From the NCBI GenBank assembly GCA_949542085.1, contig CATGXW010000026.1:1-7903 (forward strand): a stretch of DNA of 7,903 bases, in the 5' to 3' direction. This DNA is from an uncultured Alphaproteobacteria bacterium (GTDB taxonomy: Bacteria > Pseudomonadota > Alphaproteobacteria > RF32 > CAG-239). How positions within the stretch are numbered: the stretch's first letter is position 1; every line of letters begins with the position of its first letter. The notes under the pieces are model-generated. The model did no database searches. It had not been told where the DNA came from and saw only the letters and a program-made list of their open reading frames with translations. Below, one piece after another: positions 1 to 6,039 of the stretch. The position numbers were made by a program, and so were the translations under genes.

Positions 1-32
1 ATCATACACCTCTTTTGCTTGTATTTTCTTTA

Positions 33-61
33 ATTATATCAGTAAATTTTTGTTTTGTCTA
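33..61 (-). promoter_or_regulatory. Sigma-70-type promoter reading out of the left edge
   Basis: On the minus strand a -35 hexamer TAGACA (61..56, five of six consensus bases) is followed after exactly 17 bases by a perfect -10 TATAAT (38..33). An A/T-rich near-palindrome at 63-76 lies just upstream of the -35, where an UP element would sit. Transcription would start near position 26 and run off the window. A purine-rich AGAGGTG (13..7 on the minus strand) could be the ribosome binding site of a gene starting at or just beyond the edge. The promoter lies only about 20 bp after the stop of the 314-aa gene, and no clear terminator separates them, so the next gene may be both co-transcribed and separately driven. 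Confidence 0.55.
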
Positions 62-79
62 TATTTTTGTAAAAATGGT

Positions 80-1024
80 CTAGGCTTTTAAATTCTTCAA
101 AAATTTGCCGATTTCTTTGTTGATACGGATACCGTCTTCCGGTTTGGGTTTTATCATGCCGAAGAAACGCGGTTTTAGTTTGTCTGTTTCAATCGGGGCA
201 AAGGTTGCCGGATTGTTTTCCAGAATTTTTTGTGCGCCGTCGGGATCTTTTCGGGCTGTTTTGAAGAAGTTGTTGACCAGACGGTCGGCATCAATCGGAA
301 ATTCTTTCTTTTTGATGGCTTCAATATAGCGACGTTTGGTTTCGATTTGTTTTTGGTGCTCTTCGTAGATGCGGCGTTCTATTTTTCGTTTTTCGGCTTT
401 GGCTTTGCGGAGATTGTAGGCGATTTCGCAGCCTTCCATTTCAATGAGAATTTCAACATAAGAAATCAGAGCCATTTGCAGGCTTTCTTCGGTTGTTTTT
501 TCAGCAAAGTCCAATATTTGTTCGTCAGAGGCGTTTTGTGGCAGGCTGGACAGGCGTATCGGTTGTGCGGCCAGCATGAGTTCCCAGCATTGAACGATAT
601 CTTGAGCCGCTACTCGGCCTCGTGATGGGCGGAAACGCGGGTAAATTGTTTGGGCGCTGAACTGCAGTTCAGGCATTGTCAGATTGGCTTTTTGCGCCAG
701 TTCGCCGATAGCGTTTACAAAATTAACATACGCATCATAAAGACGACGTTCCTCCGGATAAAGGTTGGTGATAAATTCTTCATCTCCGGAGAGGACGGAA
801 GCATCTGGTTTGTTGTCTTTGATGCTTTCTTGGATTTCGTTTTGCGTGTCTTTGATGTCTTCAATCTGATTATTGATAAAATCATCCAACAGCTTATCAA
901 ATTCGTCGGGTTCTTTGTTTTCTGTTTTGCTGATGCCGAAATGTTCCTCCAGATTGATATCGGCAGGAACAAAATCGGTGTTTAGGAGTTCTTCATCGAG
1001 GTTAAATTCTTCTGTGTCAGTCAT
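80..1024 (-). CDS. Hypothetical acidic/coiled-coil protein, 314 aa
   Basis: I do not recognise the family. There is no signal peptide or membrane segment, so it is probably cytoplasmic. Residues 1-85 are strongly acidic and low in complexity, probably disordered. Residues 88-195 look like a helical globular domain containing a PRFRPSRGR basic patch near 129-137. Residues about 200-240 are a highly charged K/E/R-rich stretch likely to form a coiled coil. The C-terminal 70 residues are basic and compact, containing KPRFFGMIKPKPEDG near 284-298. Its ATG overlaps the end of the upstream DUF6476-like gene by 8 bp, so the two are almost certainly co-transcribed and probably translationally coupled. 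An AAGAG sits close upstream of the start. The ORF is long and intact, with even codon use and tight coupling, which supports a real gene. Function is unknown. Confidence 0.85.
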   Translation of the reverse strand: MTDTEEFNLDEELLNTDFVPADINLEEHFGISKTENKEPDEFDKLLDDFINNQIEDIKDTQNEIQESIKDNKPDASVLSGDEEFITNLYPEERRLYDAYVNFVNAIGELAQKANLTMPELQFSAQTIYPRFRPSRGRVAAQDIVQCWELMLAAQPIRLSSLPQNASDEQILDFAEKTTEESLQMALISYVEILIEMEGCEIAYNLRKAKAEKRKIERRIYEEHQKQIETKRRYIEAIKKKEFPIDADRLVNNFFKTARKDPDGAQKILENNPATFAPIETDKLKPRFFGMIKPKPEDGIRINKEIGKFLKNLKA

Positions 1025-1319
1025 GCTCTTTTGATCCGTTTAGATGAATGGTTGTTTCTTTTTGGCCGGTTTCGGGATTAAAAATGATAATTCGGTCTGC
1101 CATTCCACCGTTTTTTATTAAAAGGATGAGGTTTCCGTTATCTGTCTTATAATCGGCGATGGAGCTTCCTTCCGGTTGTCGGAGGTAAAAATGGTTGGCG
1201 ACATCTGATGAAGATGAGCGTGTCTTTTTATAAATCTGACCAAGGAGCAACACAGTGCCGAATATCAACAAAAAAGTCAGGATGAATACAATTGATTTTA
1301 CAATTTTCAGCTTGTCCAT
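1017..1319 (-). CDS. DUF6476-like single-pass membrane protein, 100 aa
   Basis: This is a short protein with one N-terminal transmembrane helix (about residues 7-30, an I/L/F/V run) after a short basic start, then a polar linker and a small C-terminal domain. The C-terminal half has the pattern of the alphaproteobacterial DUF6476 family: a GSSIADYKTDNGNLILLI strand pair, then RIIIFNPETGQ near 76-86. It is probably anchored in the inner membrane; the K/R-rich N-terminus suggests the C-terminal domain is periplasmic. DUF6476 genes are often found next to rluD and rpoH in Alphaproteobacteria, and here it diverges from the rluD-like gene with a 72-bp spacer. It leads the two-gene unit with the 314-aa protein. 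A GAGAG-type ribosome binding site lies just upstream. The family call rests on pattern memory and context, and the molecular function is not known. Confidence 0.75.
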   Translation of the reverse strand: MDKLKIVKSIVFILTFLLIFGTVLLLGQIYKKTRSSSSDVANHFYLRQPEGSSIADYKTDNGNLILLIKNGGMADRIIIFNPETGQKETTIHLNGSKEHD

Positions 1320-1331
1320 GCTCTATCTCTC

Positions 1332-1359
1332 TTGCAAGTTGTCTTTTTATCTTTATTAT
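1332..1359 (+). promoter_or_regulatory. Candidate promoter for the rluD-like gene
   Basis: A -35 TTGCAA (1332-1337) and a -10 TATTAT (1354-1359) are separated by 16 bases. The predicted start near 1366 gives a leader of about 25 nt before the ATG at 1392. The ribosome binding site is weak (AAAGA, 1381-1385). The -10 box overlaps the -10 of the opposing promoter. Confidence 0.45.
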
Positions 1360-1382
1360 AGTCAAAAAAGGCTATTTGATAA
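1355..1382 (-). promoter_or_regulatory. Candidate promoter for the DUF6476/314-aa unit
   Basis: On the minus strand a perfect -10 TATAAT lies at 1360..1355, with a weaker -35 TTATCA (1382..1377, four of six consensus bases) 16 bases upstream. The predicted start near 1348 gives a leader of about 28 nt. The box shares its bases with the -10 of the plus-strand promoter. Confidence 0.4.
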
Positions 1383-1391
1383 AGAATAAAA

Positions 1392-2366
1392 ATGATTGAT
1401 AATGAAAATTGTAACACGGCAATAGTTAATAAAAACTATAATGGCTGGCGAATAGATAAATTTTTGGTAATGAGTTTTCCTGATATTTCCCGATCGCAAA
1501 TTCAGCGTTTGTTAAAGGATGGAAACATCAGCCGAAACGGAGAGATTGTTACCGACAGTTCATCCAAGGTTAAGGAAGGTGAAGAATATTCTCTGGTCGT
1601 GCCGGAACCTGTCGATGCCGTTCCGCAGCCCGAAGATATTCCTCTGGATATTGTTTTTGAAGACGATGATTTAATTGTTGTCAATAAACCGTTTGGCATG
1701 ACGGTTCATCCGGCACCGGGGGCGCCGAACGGAACATTGGTCAATGCTTTGTTGTTTCATTGTCAGGGGAATTTGTCGGGAATTGGCGGAGTTAAGCGGC
1801 CGGGGATTGTCCATCGAATTGATAAGGATACATCGGGATTGTTGGTGGTTGCCAAAAATGACATGACACATAAAGCTTTGTGTGCGCAGTTTGCCGAACA
1901 TTCGATTGAGCGGACATATTATGCTATGGTTTTTGGTGTTATGTCGCCGTTAGAGGGGCGGATAGAGTCTCTTATCGGGCGGAGTCCTTATGATCGCAAG
2001 AAAATGGCGATTGTTCGTAAAAACGGAAAAAACGCGGTTACCAATTATAAGACATTGAAAATATTTAAGAATGTTGCCAGTTTGGTGCAATGTAATTTGG
2101 AAACTGGGCGGACACATCAGATCCGAGTCCATTTGAGTTCAAAGGGGTGTCCGCTGATTGGTGAGCAGTTGTATGGCAAAAATAAAAGACTCGAGTCTAA
2201 AAGTATTGGCGAGGATGCTCGAGAATGCGTCAATTCCTTTGGCAGACAAGCTCTTCACGCTAAATCTTTGGGGTTTGTTCATCCGCGAAGCGGCGCGTTT
2301 CTACAGTTTGATTCCGATTTGCCGGAAGATTTTTTACAATTGCTGGCGACTCTCGAGAAAATATAG
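1392..2366 (+). CDS. rluD: RluA-family (RluD-type) 23S rRNA pseudouridine synthase
   Basis: Converts specific uridines to pseudouridine. RluD of E. coli modifies positions 1911, 1915 and 1917 of helix 69 of 23S rRNA during large-subunit assembly. The 324-aa length is normal for the family. Residues about 20-70 form an N-terminal S4 RNA-binding domain (WRIDKFL, ISRSQIQRLLKDG). The synthase domain follows: VVNKPFGMTVHP at 97-107, the catalytic motif HRIDKDTSG with the presumed catalytic Asp at residue 144, LETGRTHQIRVHL at 237-249, and RQALHA at 285-290. All expected catalytic motifs are present. The choice of RluD over RluA or RluC rests on the S4 domain, the length and the position beside rpoH; substrate specificity cannot be read from the sequence. 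It is the first gene of a plus-strand pair, with no obvious terminator before rpoH. Confidence 0.93.
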   Translation: MIDNENCNTAIVNKNYNGWRIDKFLVMSFPDISRSQIQRLLKDGNISRNGEIVTDSSSKVKEGEEYSLVVPEPVDAVPQPEDIPLDIVFEDDDLIVVNKPFGMTVHPAPGAPNGTLVNALLFHCQGNLSGIGGVKRPGIVHRIDKDTSGLLVVAKNDMTHKALCAQFAEHSIERTYYAMVFGVMSPLEGRIESLIGRSPYDRKKMAIVRKNGKNAVTNYKTLKIFKNVASLVQCNLETGRTHQIRVHLSSKGCPLIGEQLYGKNKRLESKSIGEDARECVNSFGRQALHAKSLGFVHPRSGAFLQFDSDLPEDFLQLLATLEKI

Positions 2367-2405
2367 CTTAGAACTAAAGAGATGTGGATAACTAAAACTT
2401 TTTGC

Positions 2406-2464
2406 TAGGTTGCGTCTTTTTCCAAAATATTTAAGCTCTGATGCTGTCGATTTATTAGGTTGCG
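2406..2464 (+). repeat. Direct repeat of a 9-mer in the rluD-rpoH spacer
   Basis: TAGGTTGCG occurs at 2406-2414 and again at 2456-2464, 50 bp apart, in the 148-bp spacer upstream of rpoH. It could be a pair of binding sites or chance. I found no convincing -35/-10 pair in this spacer. Confidence 0.35.
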
Positions 2465-2476
2465 GACTAGGGACTT

Positions 2477-2510
2477 GGACTACTCAGTTTTAACTCGAAA
2501 CAGGAGTACC
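2477..2510 (+). promoter_or_regulatory. Possible SD-masking hairpin in the rpoH leader
   Basis: The bases just before rpoH can fold in RNA. TACTC (2481-2485) pairs with GAGTA (2504-2508), which contains part of the Shine-Dalgarno AGGAG (2502-2506). Inside it, GTTTT (2487-2491) pairs with GAAAC (2497-2501, one G-U pair) around a five-base loop. GG (2477-2478) can extend the stem by pairing with CC (2509-2510) past a two-base bulge. The ATG follows at 2515. The fold would partly hide the ribosome binding site and, being A/U-rich, would be weak enough to melt with heat. It is not a ROSE or fourU element by sequence. Regulatory function is inference. Confidence 0.35.
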
Positions 2511-2514
2511 AAAA

Positions 2515-3390
2515 ATGGAAAACCCTCTCGCATTAAGCGGAATTGACTTTTCGCCCGAAATTAATATGGTGCGCTATCTGCAGCGTATCAGACAATATCC
2601 TATCCTTTCTCAGGAAGAAGAATATAAGCTGGCCGTTAAATATCAGGAAACAAAAGATCCTGAAATCGCCAAAGTGCTAGTCACATCTCATTTGCGTCTT
2701 GTCGTTAAAGTTGTTTCAAAGTACAAAGGTTATGGATTGCCCAGTTCGGAAATGATTTCCGAAGGTAATATCGGCTTGCTTTACGCTATTGAAAAATTTG
2801 AACCGGAAAAAGGTTTTCGTTTTTCAACGTATGCTTTGTGGTGGATTAAAGCCTCAATTCAGAAATATATTCTTAATTCCTGGTCTTTGGTTAAAATCGG
2901 AACCACAGCCGCTCAGAAAAAACTGTTTTTTAATTTGCGTAAAATTAAAAACAGACTGAATTTGACCGATGACAGAGAATTGTCTCCACAAGTGCTGAAC
3001 GGTATAGCCCGTTCTTTGGATGTCAGCGTGCAAGATGTGACAGATATGAATATGCGTCTGAAAGCACATGACGGTTCTTTGAACACAATTGTTGACGCGT
3101 CATCCGAAAAAGGCAGCGAATGGATGGATTTTATTGCTGATAATAAACCCAATCAGGAAGATGTGTTGGTTTATAGCGACACGATGCGTCATCGCCGCAA
3201 GCTGTTTAATCAGGCTTTGGTTTGTCTGAACAAGCGTGAAAAAGACATTTTGTTCAAACGTCGTTTGAGTGACAAGGCCGTTACTTTGGATGATTTGAGC
3301 AAGACTTATAATATTTCTAAAGAACGTGTTCGTCAGATTGAACTGAATTCGATTAAGAAAATCAAAAAGACTATCGGTCTTCCGGTATAA
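2515..3390 (+). CDS. rpoH: RNA polymerase heat-shock sigma factor RpoH (sigma-32)
   Basis: Directs RNA polymerase to heat-shock promoters (chaperones and proteases). The 291-aa length fits the family (284 aa in E. coli). Region 1.2 lies near residues 18-45. Region 2 covers about 52-120, with SHLRLVVKVVSKY, SEGNIGLLYAIEKFEPEKGFRFSTYA and the -10-contacting WWIKASIQKYI. The diagnostic RpoH box QKKLFFNLR is at 134-142 and separates this protein from RpoD and other group 2 sigma factors. Region 4.2 is an HTH near 257-286 with SKERVRQIELNSIKKIK. The start is fixed by a good AGGAG eight bases upstream. It follows the rluD-like gene on the same strand after 148 bp, so it may have its own promoter, read-through, or both. 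The leader can form a hairpin touching the SD. Several Alphaproteobacteria carry more than one rpoH; whether this genome does cannot be seen here. Confidence 0.97.
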   Translation: MENPLALSGIDFSPEINMVRYLQRIRQYPILSQEEEYKLAVKYQETKDPEIAKVLVTSHLRLVVKVVSKYKGYGLPSSEMISEGNIGLLYAIEKFEPEKGFRFSTYALWWIKASIQKYILNSWSLVKIGTTAAQKKLFFNLRKIKNRLNLTDDRELSPQVLNGIARSLDVSVQDVTDMNMRLKAHDGSLNTIVDASSEKGSEWMDFIADNKPNQEDVLVYSDTMRHRRKLFNQALVCLNKREKDILFKRRLSDKAVTLDDLSKTYNISKERVRQIELNSIKKIKKTIGLPV

Positions 3391-3422
3391 AAATATAAAG
3401 CCCAGAACGGGCTTTTATTTTT
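3384..3422. terminator. Bidirectional intrinsic terminator between rpoH and the 3-TM gene
   Basis: A 7-bp stem, AAAGCCC (3397-3403) with GGGCTTT (3409-3415), closes a five-base loop. On the plus strand a T-rich tract (TATTTTT) follows; on the minus strand a matching T-rich tract (ATATTTTTATA) follows. It therefore serves both convergent units and overlaps the stop codon of the minus-strand gene. Confidence 0.8.
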
Positions 3423-3894
3423 CGGAAGGAGAGGTCTGATTGTTGTTTCCCCATTCAGCGGTTAATTTTTCAAGTTTGGAATCAATGTTTTTGATTCTTC
3501 GTTGAGATGATGACGTTGATAATTTTACAAACAGGTTGGGCAATTCATAATATAATATCATTCCGAAGCCGGCCGCTCCCAGCATAATCAAAAGATTGAA
3601 GATATTGTTGCGGATTGTGAACGGTTCAATCGCTCCGATTTGGTTGATGAGGTTGGTCAGGCAAATAAAGACACCTGTCAGATTAAAACAACCGACGATA
3701 ATGAGTTTGTTGCCGTTATGAGGATCGGTTATGAGAAGAGTGACAGACGGCAACAGGCCGATGATTATGACCAGAGCTACCGGAAAGGTTGCAACAATCA
3801 GAACAATCAGAGCCGCAGCCAAGACCCATTTCTGAACCAGTGAGAGTTTTTTTTCTTTTTGAGGTTTGTCATTGTTTTTTTTTCGTAATTTCAT
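3415..3894 (-). CDS. Hypothetical multi-pass membrane protein, 159 aa, coupled to the pseudokinase
   Basis: I do not recognise the family. A lysine-rich N-terminal tail (residues 1-16) is followed by a long hydrophobic stretch at about 23-56, then helices at about 64-84 and 98-119, giving three likely membrane segments. A polar cytoplasmic tail follows, with a short helical segment (NIDSKLEKLTAEWG, 137-150). The start chosen is the ATG at 3894, which overlaps the upstream stop codon as ATGA, the classic sign of translational coupling to the pseudokinase. The reading frame stays open back to 3972, but the longer start would overlap the kinase gene by about 80 bases and adds a sequence that looks non-native. 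The first 20 codons hold an A9 and an A8 run, possible slippage sites. The coupling suggests it acts with the kinase-fold protein at the membrane. Confidence 0.88.
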   Translation of the reverse strand: MKLRKKNNDKPQKEKKLSLVQKWVLAAALIVLIVATFPVALVIIIGLLPSVTLLITDPHNGNKLIIVGCFNLTGVFICLTNLINQIGAIEPFTIRNNIFNLLIMLGAAGFGMILYYELPNLFVKLSTSSSQRRIKNIDSKLEKLTAEWGNNNQTSPSEK

Positions 3895-5906
3895 TGCATT
3901 ATCCAGTGCAGCAGGCTGAAAACAAAAGATGTTATCATTGATAATGTTCCCAAAACGGCGGCAAAACGCCAAGCAAGTTCTTTAGATTCCTCGTCAAGTT
4001 TGGTGCTTCCGCTCAGAATTTTGTTTTTTTCAGAAGTCAGACGGCTTATTTCTTTTAGTGCCGAACTGTATTCCTCTTTGTCTTTTTGGCGGGCTTTGTC
4101 GTTTTCTAAAACATCGTATAAGTCAATGATTTTTCCGCTCTTTGATGTTTTTATCAGCTCATGTTCCAAGTATTTTTGATATTTTAGATTATGATAGGTC
4201 CAGATGACGGGGCGAGCCGCATTAAGCAACCATTGTGTGAGTTTGTAAAGGTGTACGGGACCGTGTTTGTTTTGGATGTTGGCGTAAAGACGAATGATAG
4301 CACTGTTTTGCATGCTTTCTTGTCTGGAATTTAAGTCTGTCAGAATCCCGTCTATTTTTTTACCCATTTTGCAACGCAAATAGGCGATGATATTTTTATC
4401 ATAAGGCATTCGTTCTTTGAATTGAGAATAGTTGTTGTTTAAAGAACGGAGTAACCGTGAGGGAGAATTGATAAAATCTCCGTTGATGAGCGGGCTGGTG
4501 CAGGGTAAGTCTTCGTCAAAATCATACATTATCCTGTCGATGCCATATCCGAAATCTTTGCGGTTGATGTAGTTTTTGAATTCGCTGCTGTTTGACGGAG
4601 CCCGTAAAGAGGGTTGTTCCTGATACCAAAGTTTTATTAAATCGTTGGACAGTAAAGAGTAGAAATCCGTTAGTCCTAAACCGTTTTTTAGGTAATAAAA
4701 GATTGCTTTGGGCAGCCCTTCGGGGAAAAGATATAAATCTCCTGTTTTGATGGGAAGCGTATGATCCAACAAAATACAGATTTGAGAAATTATGTTGAAT
4801 GGAGAACTGTTGTTTTCTGTTTGTTGTTGGGTGATTTTGCTTATTTTGGCATAGAGTTTTTCATTACCGAGACCATTTTTTATCCATTCCTGAAGTTTGC
4901 CGTTGCGGATCAATCCTACCGCTTCTTCAGGATAACTTTGCAGGGCGATGGCGATGCTTTTTGCTGTGTAAAGTTTTTCACCGTTGATTGTCAATGCACG
5001 CATTGATCTTTCGTTCAGTTCATTGACCGAGCCGCCTTTGCCATCCAAATAATTATATACTTGCATGTATCCCCAGCGATTTTCCGCATTGTCAATCAAC
5101 AATCCTTTTAAGACGGAGGTGAACTGGCTGGCAATTTTTTCGCCATTCGTCAATGTGGTAAAAGATCCTTTTTTTAGCTTCATCCTTAAAAGTTCAGGGG
5201 TGGAGACACCTAAATTAATTTCTTTTTGAAGAACAACAGCAAGCATGACGACACCGATAGCATATGCATCATCAGCGATGGTTCCGTTGCCGCGGCCTTG
5301 CGGAAGCGCTAACAGGTTTTCAATTGTTTCATATTCGGAAGGTTGGTATAAAGACGGAAAAGCCGCCGCGCAATCGCCGATAACAATTTCTGAACAACTT
5401 GAGTCTTTGTAGTAGAGGTTGTCCGGACGTAATGCCCGATGTGTGATGTTATAAGATTTTAGAGCTTCACAGGCTGCCAACAATGACAGTACACATGATT
5501 TGAATTTTTCGAAGCTGTTTTTGTTGAAAGCTTTTTCCGGATTGAATTCGGAAACTTTCGGTCCCGTCGGCCGACGATAAATCAGGGCCATGTTTTGGGT
5601 TTTTGTTTGCGGAAAGTCAACGACACCATAATCGACCAATTTTAAAATACCGGTGTGATCCATTGATTTTAGGTAGGATAAAATGGAAAGACGCGGAGGA
5701 TGTTCATTGCTGCATACAAGGGCAAAAAGTTCTTTTTGCGGGTTGGTTTTGTCTTTGGTTTGGAAAGCAATGGCACCGTTTGTATCAAATTGGGGCAACG
5801 GTGTGTTAAAATCAATTTCATAACGTTCTTTAACCAGAAAAATGTTTTTTTCCGGTTCAGGAGAGGGTTGAGGTTCTTTTTGAACGTTTTCTTCGCTTTC
5901 TGCCAT
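3891..5906 (-). CDS. Tail-anchored protein kinase-like protein, probable pseudokinase, 671 aa
   Basis: Residues about 25-285 have a serine/threonine kinase-like fold. Subdomain VIb is HRALRPDN (156-163), matching HRDLKPxN, but the catalytic Asp is Ala158 while Asn163 is kept. Asp178 in IGDC stands at the DFG position. DDAYAIGVVML (212-222) matches subdomain IX, and the Arg of NRW (277) matches subdomain XI. There is no glycine-rich loop, and the beta3 VAIK lysine position reads FALVC (61-65) with no lysine. Phosphotransfer therefore seems unlikely, although nucleotide or metal binding is possible. Residues 290-600 are unrecognised and largely helical; about 600-632 is a charged possible coiled coil; 648-669 is a single C-terminal TM helix, so the protein is probably tail-anchored and mostly cytoplasmic. 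The N-terminus (1-22) is acidic and proline-rich. It is first in a two-gene unit with the 3-TM protein, and divergent from the PAS/GGDEF-like gene. Confidence 0.88.
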   Translation of the reverse strand: MAESEENVQKEPQPSPEPEKNIFLVKERYEIDFNTPLPQFDTNGAIAFQTKDKTNPQKELFALVCSNEHPPRLSILSYLKSMDHTGILKLVDYGVVDFPQTKTQNMALIYRRPTGPKVSEFNPEKAFNKNSFEKFKSCVLSLLAACEALKSYNITHRALRPDNLYYKDSSCSEIVIGDCAAAFPSLYQPSEYETIENLLALPQGRGNGTIADDAYAIGVVMLAVVLQKEINLGVSTPELLRMKLKKGSFTTLTNGEKIASQFTSVLKGLLIDNAENRWGYMQVYNYLDGKGGSVNELNERSMRALTINGEKLYTAKSIAIALQSYPEEAVGLIRNGKLQEWIKNGLGNEKLYAKISKITQQQTENNSSPFNIISQICILLDHTLPIKTGDLYLFPEGLPKAIFYYLKNGLGLTDFYSLLSNDLIKLWYQEQPSLRAPSNSSEFKNYINRKDFGYGIDRIMYDFDEDLPCTSPLINGDFINSPSRLLRSLNNNYSQFKERMPYDKNIIAYLRCKMGKKIDGILTDLNSRQESMQNSAIIRLYANIQNKHGPVHLYKLTQWLLNAARPVIWTYHNLKYQKYLEHELIKTSKSGKIIDLYDVLENDKARQKDKEEYSSALKEISRLTSEKNKILSGSTKLDEESKELAWRFAAVLGTLSMITSFVFSLLHWIMQ

Positions 5907-5928
5907 TTTGAAAAACTCTTAATTTTGA

Positions 5929-5947
5929 TATAGTTAAATGAACTATA
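5929..5947. repeat. Inverted repeat, possible operator, upstream of the pseudokinase
   Basis: TATAGTT (5929-5935) and AACTATA (5941-5947) are perfect 7-bp arms around five bases, 23-41 bp upstream of the pseudokinase ATG. Each arm contains a TATAGT that could serve as a -10 box on one strand, so a protein bound here could affect both divergent genes. No partner -35 is convincing: TTGCAG on the minus strand needs a 19-bp spacer, and TTGAAA on the plus strand needs 15 bp. Confidence 0.4.
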
Positions 5948-5954
5948 AAGTAAT

Positions 5955-5966
5955 TTTATTAATAAA
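5955..5966. repeat. 12-bp perfect palindrome in the divergent spacer
   Basis: TTTATTAATAAA is its own reverse complement and lies 7 bp from the 5929-5947 inverted repeat, in the middle of the spacer between the two divergent starts. It could be a second regulator site. The spacer is very A/T-rich, so a chance palindrome is a real possibility. Confidence 0.3.
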
Positions 5967-5983
5967 CTGCAAATATTTAGACG

Positions 5984-6012
5984 TTGTTTTTTTGAAAAAG
6001 AGGTTTTAATAT
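5984..6012 (+). promoter_or_regulatory. Weak candidate promoter for the PAS/GGDEF-like gene
   Basis: TTGTTT (5984-5989) and TAATAT (6007-6012) are 17 bp apart and would start transcription near 6019, about 20 nt before the ATG. Both hexamers match the consensus only partly. Confidence 0.25.
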
Positions 6013-6024
6013 TAAAAAAAACGC

Positions 6025-6030
6025 AAAGAG
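6025..6030 (+). promoter_or_regulatory. Ribosome binding site that sets the PAS/GGDEF-like start
   Basis: AAAGAG (6025-6030) lies nine bases before the ATG at 6040 but directly abuts the in-frame TTG at 6031, leaving no usable spacing for the TTG. This supports the ATG as the start. Confidence 0.55.
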
Positions 6031-6039
6031 TTGAAAAAA

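Noticed and set aside
3..13. A gene start at ATG 5..3 on the minus strand
   Set aside because: Only two nucleotides beyond the ATG are visible, and its spacing from AGAGGTG is very short. The true start may lie outside the window, so no CDS is called.
105..985. Plus-strand open frames at 105-329, 230-625 and 650-985
   Set aside because: They lie wholly inside the minus-strand 314-aa gene, are biased toward F/V/C-rich compositions typical of antisense frames, and have no recognisable domain or ribosome binding site.
2477..2510. Calling the rpoH leader hairpin a ROSE or fourU thermometer
   Set aside because: The ROSE U(U/C)GCU motif opposite the SD is missing, and the UUUU run pairs with AAA/G upstream of the SD, not with AGGA. 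Only a generic SD-masking hairpin is supportable.
2367..2514. Sigma-70 or sigma-32 promoter for rpoH, or a terminator after the rluD-like gene
   Set aside because: I tried the TTG- and CTTG-type -35 candidates in this spacer and none has a fitting -10 at 16-18 bases. No GC-rich hairpin with a T tract is present.
3895..3972. Longer N-terminus for the 3-TM membrane protein, starting at 3972
   Set aside because: It would overlap the pseudokinase gene by about 80 bases and add residues read out of the kinase coding frame. The ATG at 3894 gives an ATGA coupling and begins a typical lysine-rich cytoplasmic tail.
6031..6039. TTG start for the PAS/GGDEF-like gene
   Set aside because: The ribosome binding site AAAGAG directly abuts the TTG, leaving no spacing, while the ATG three codons later has a nine-base spacing.
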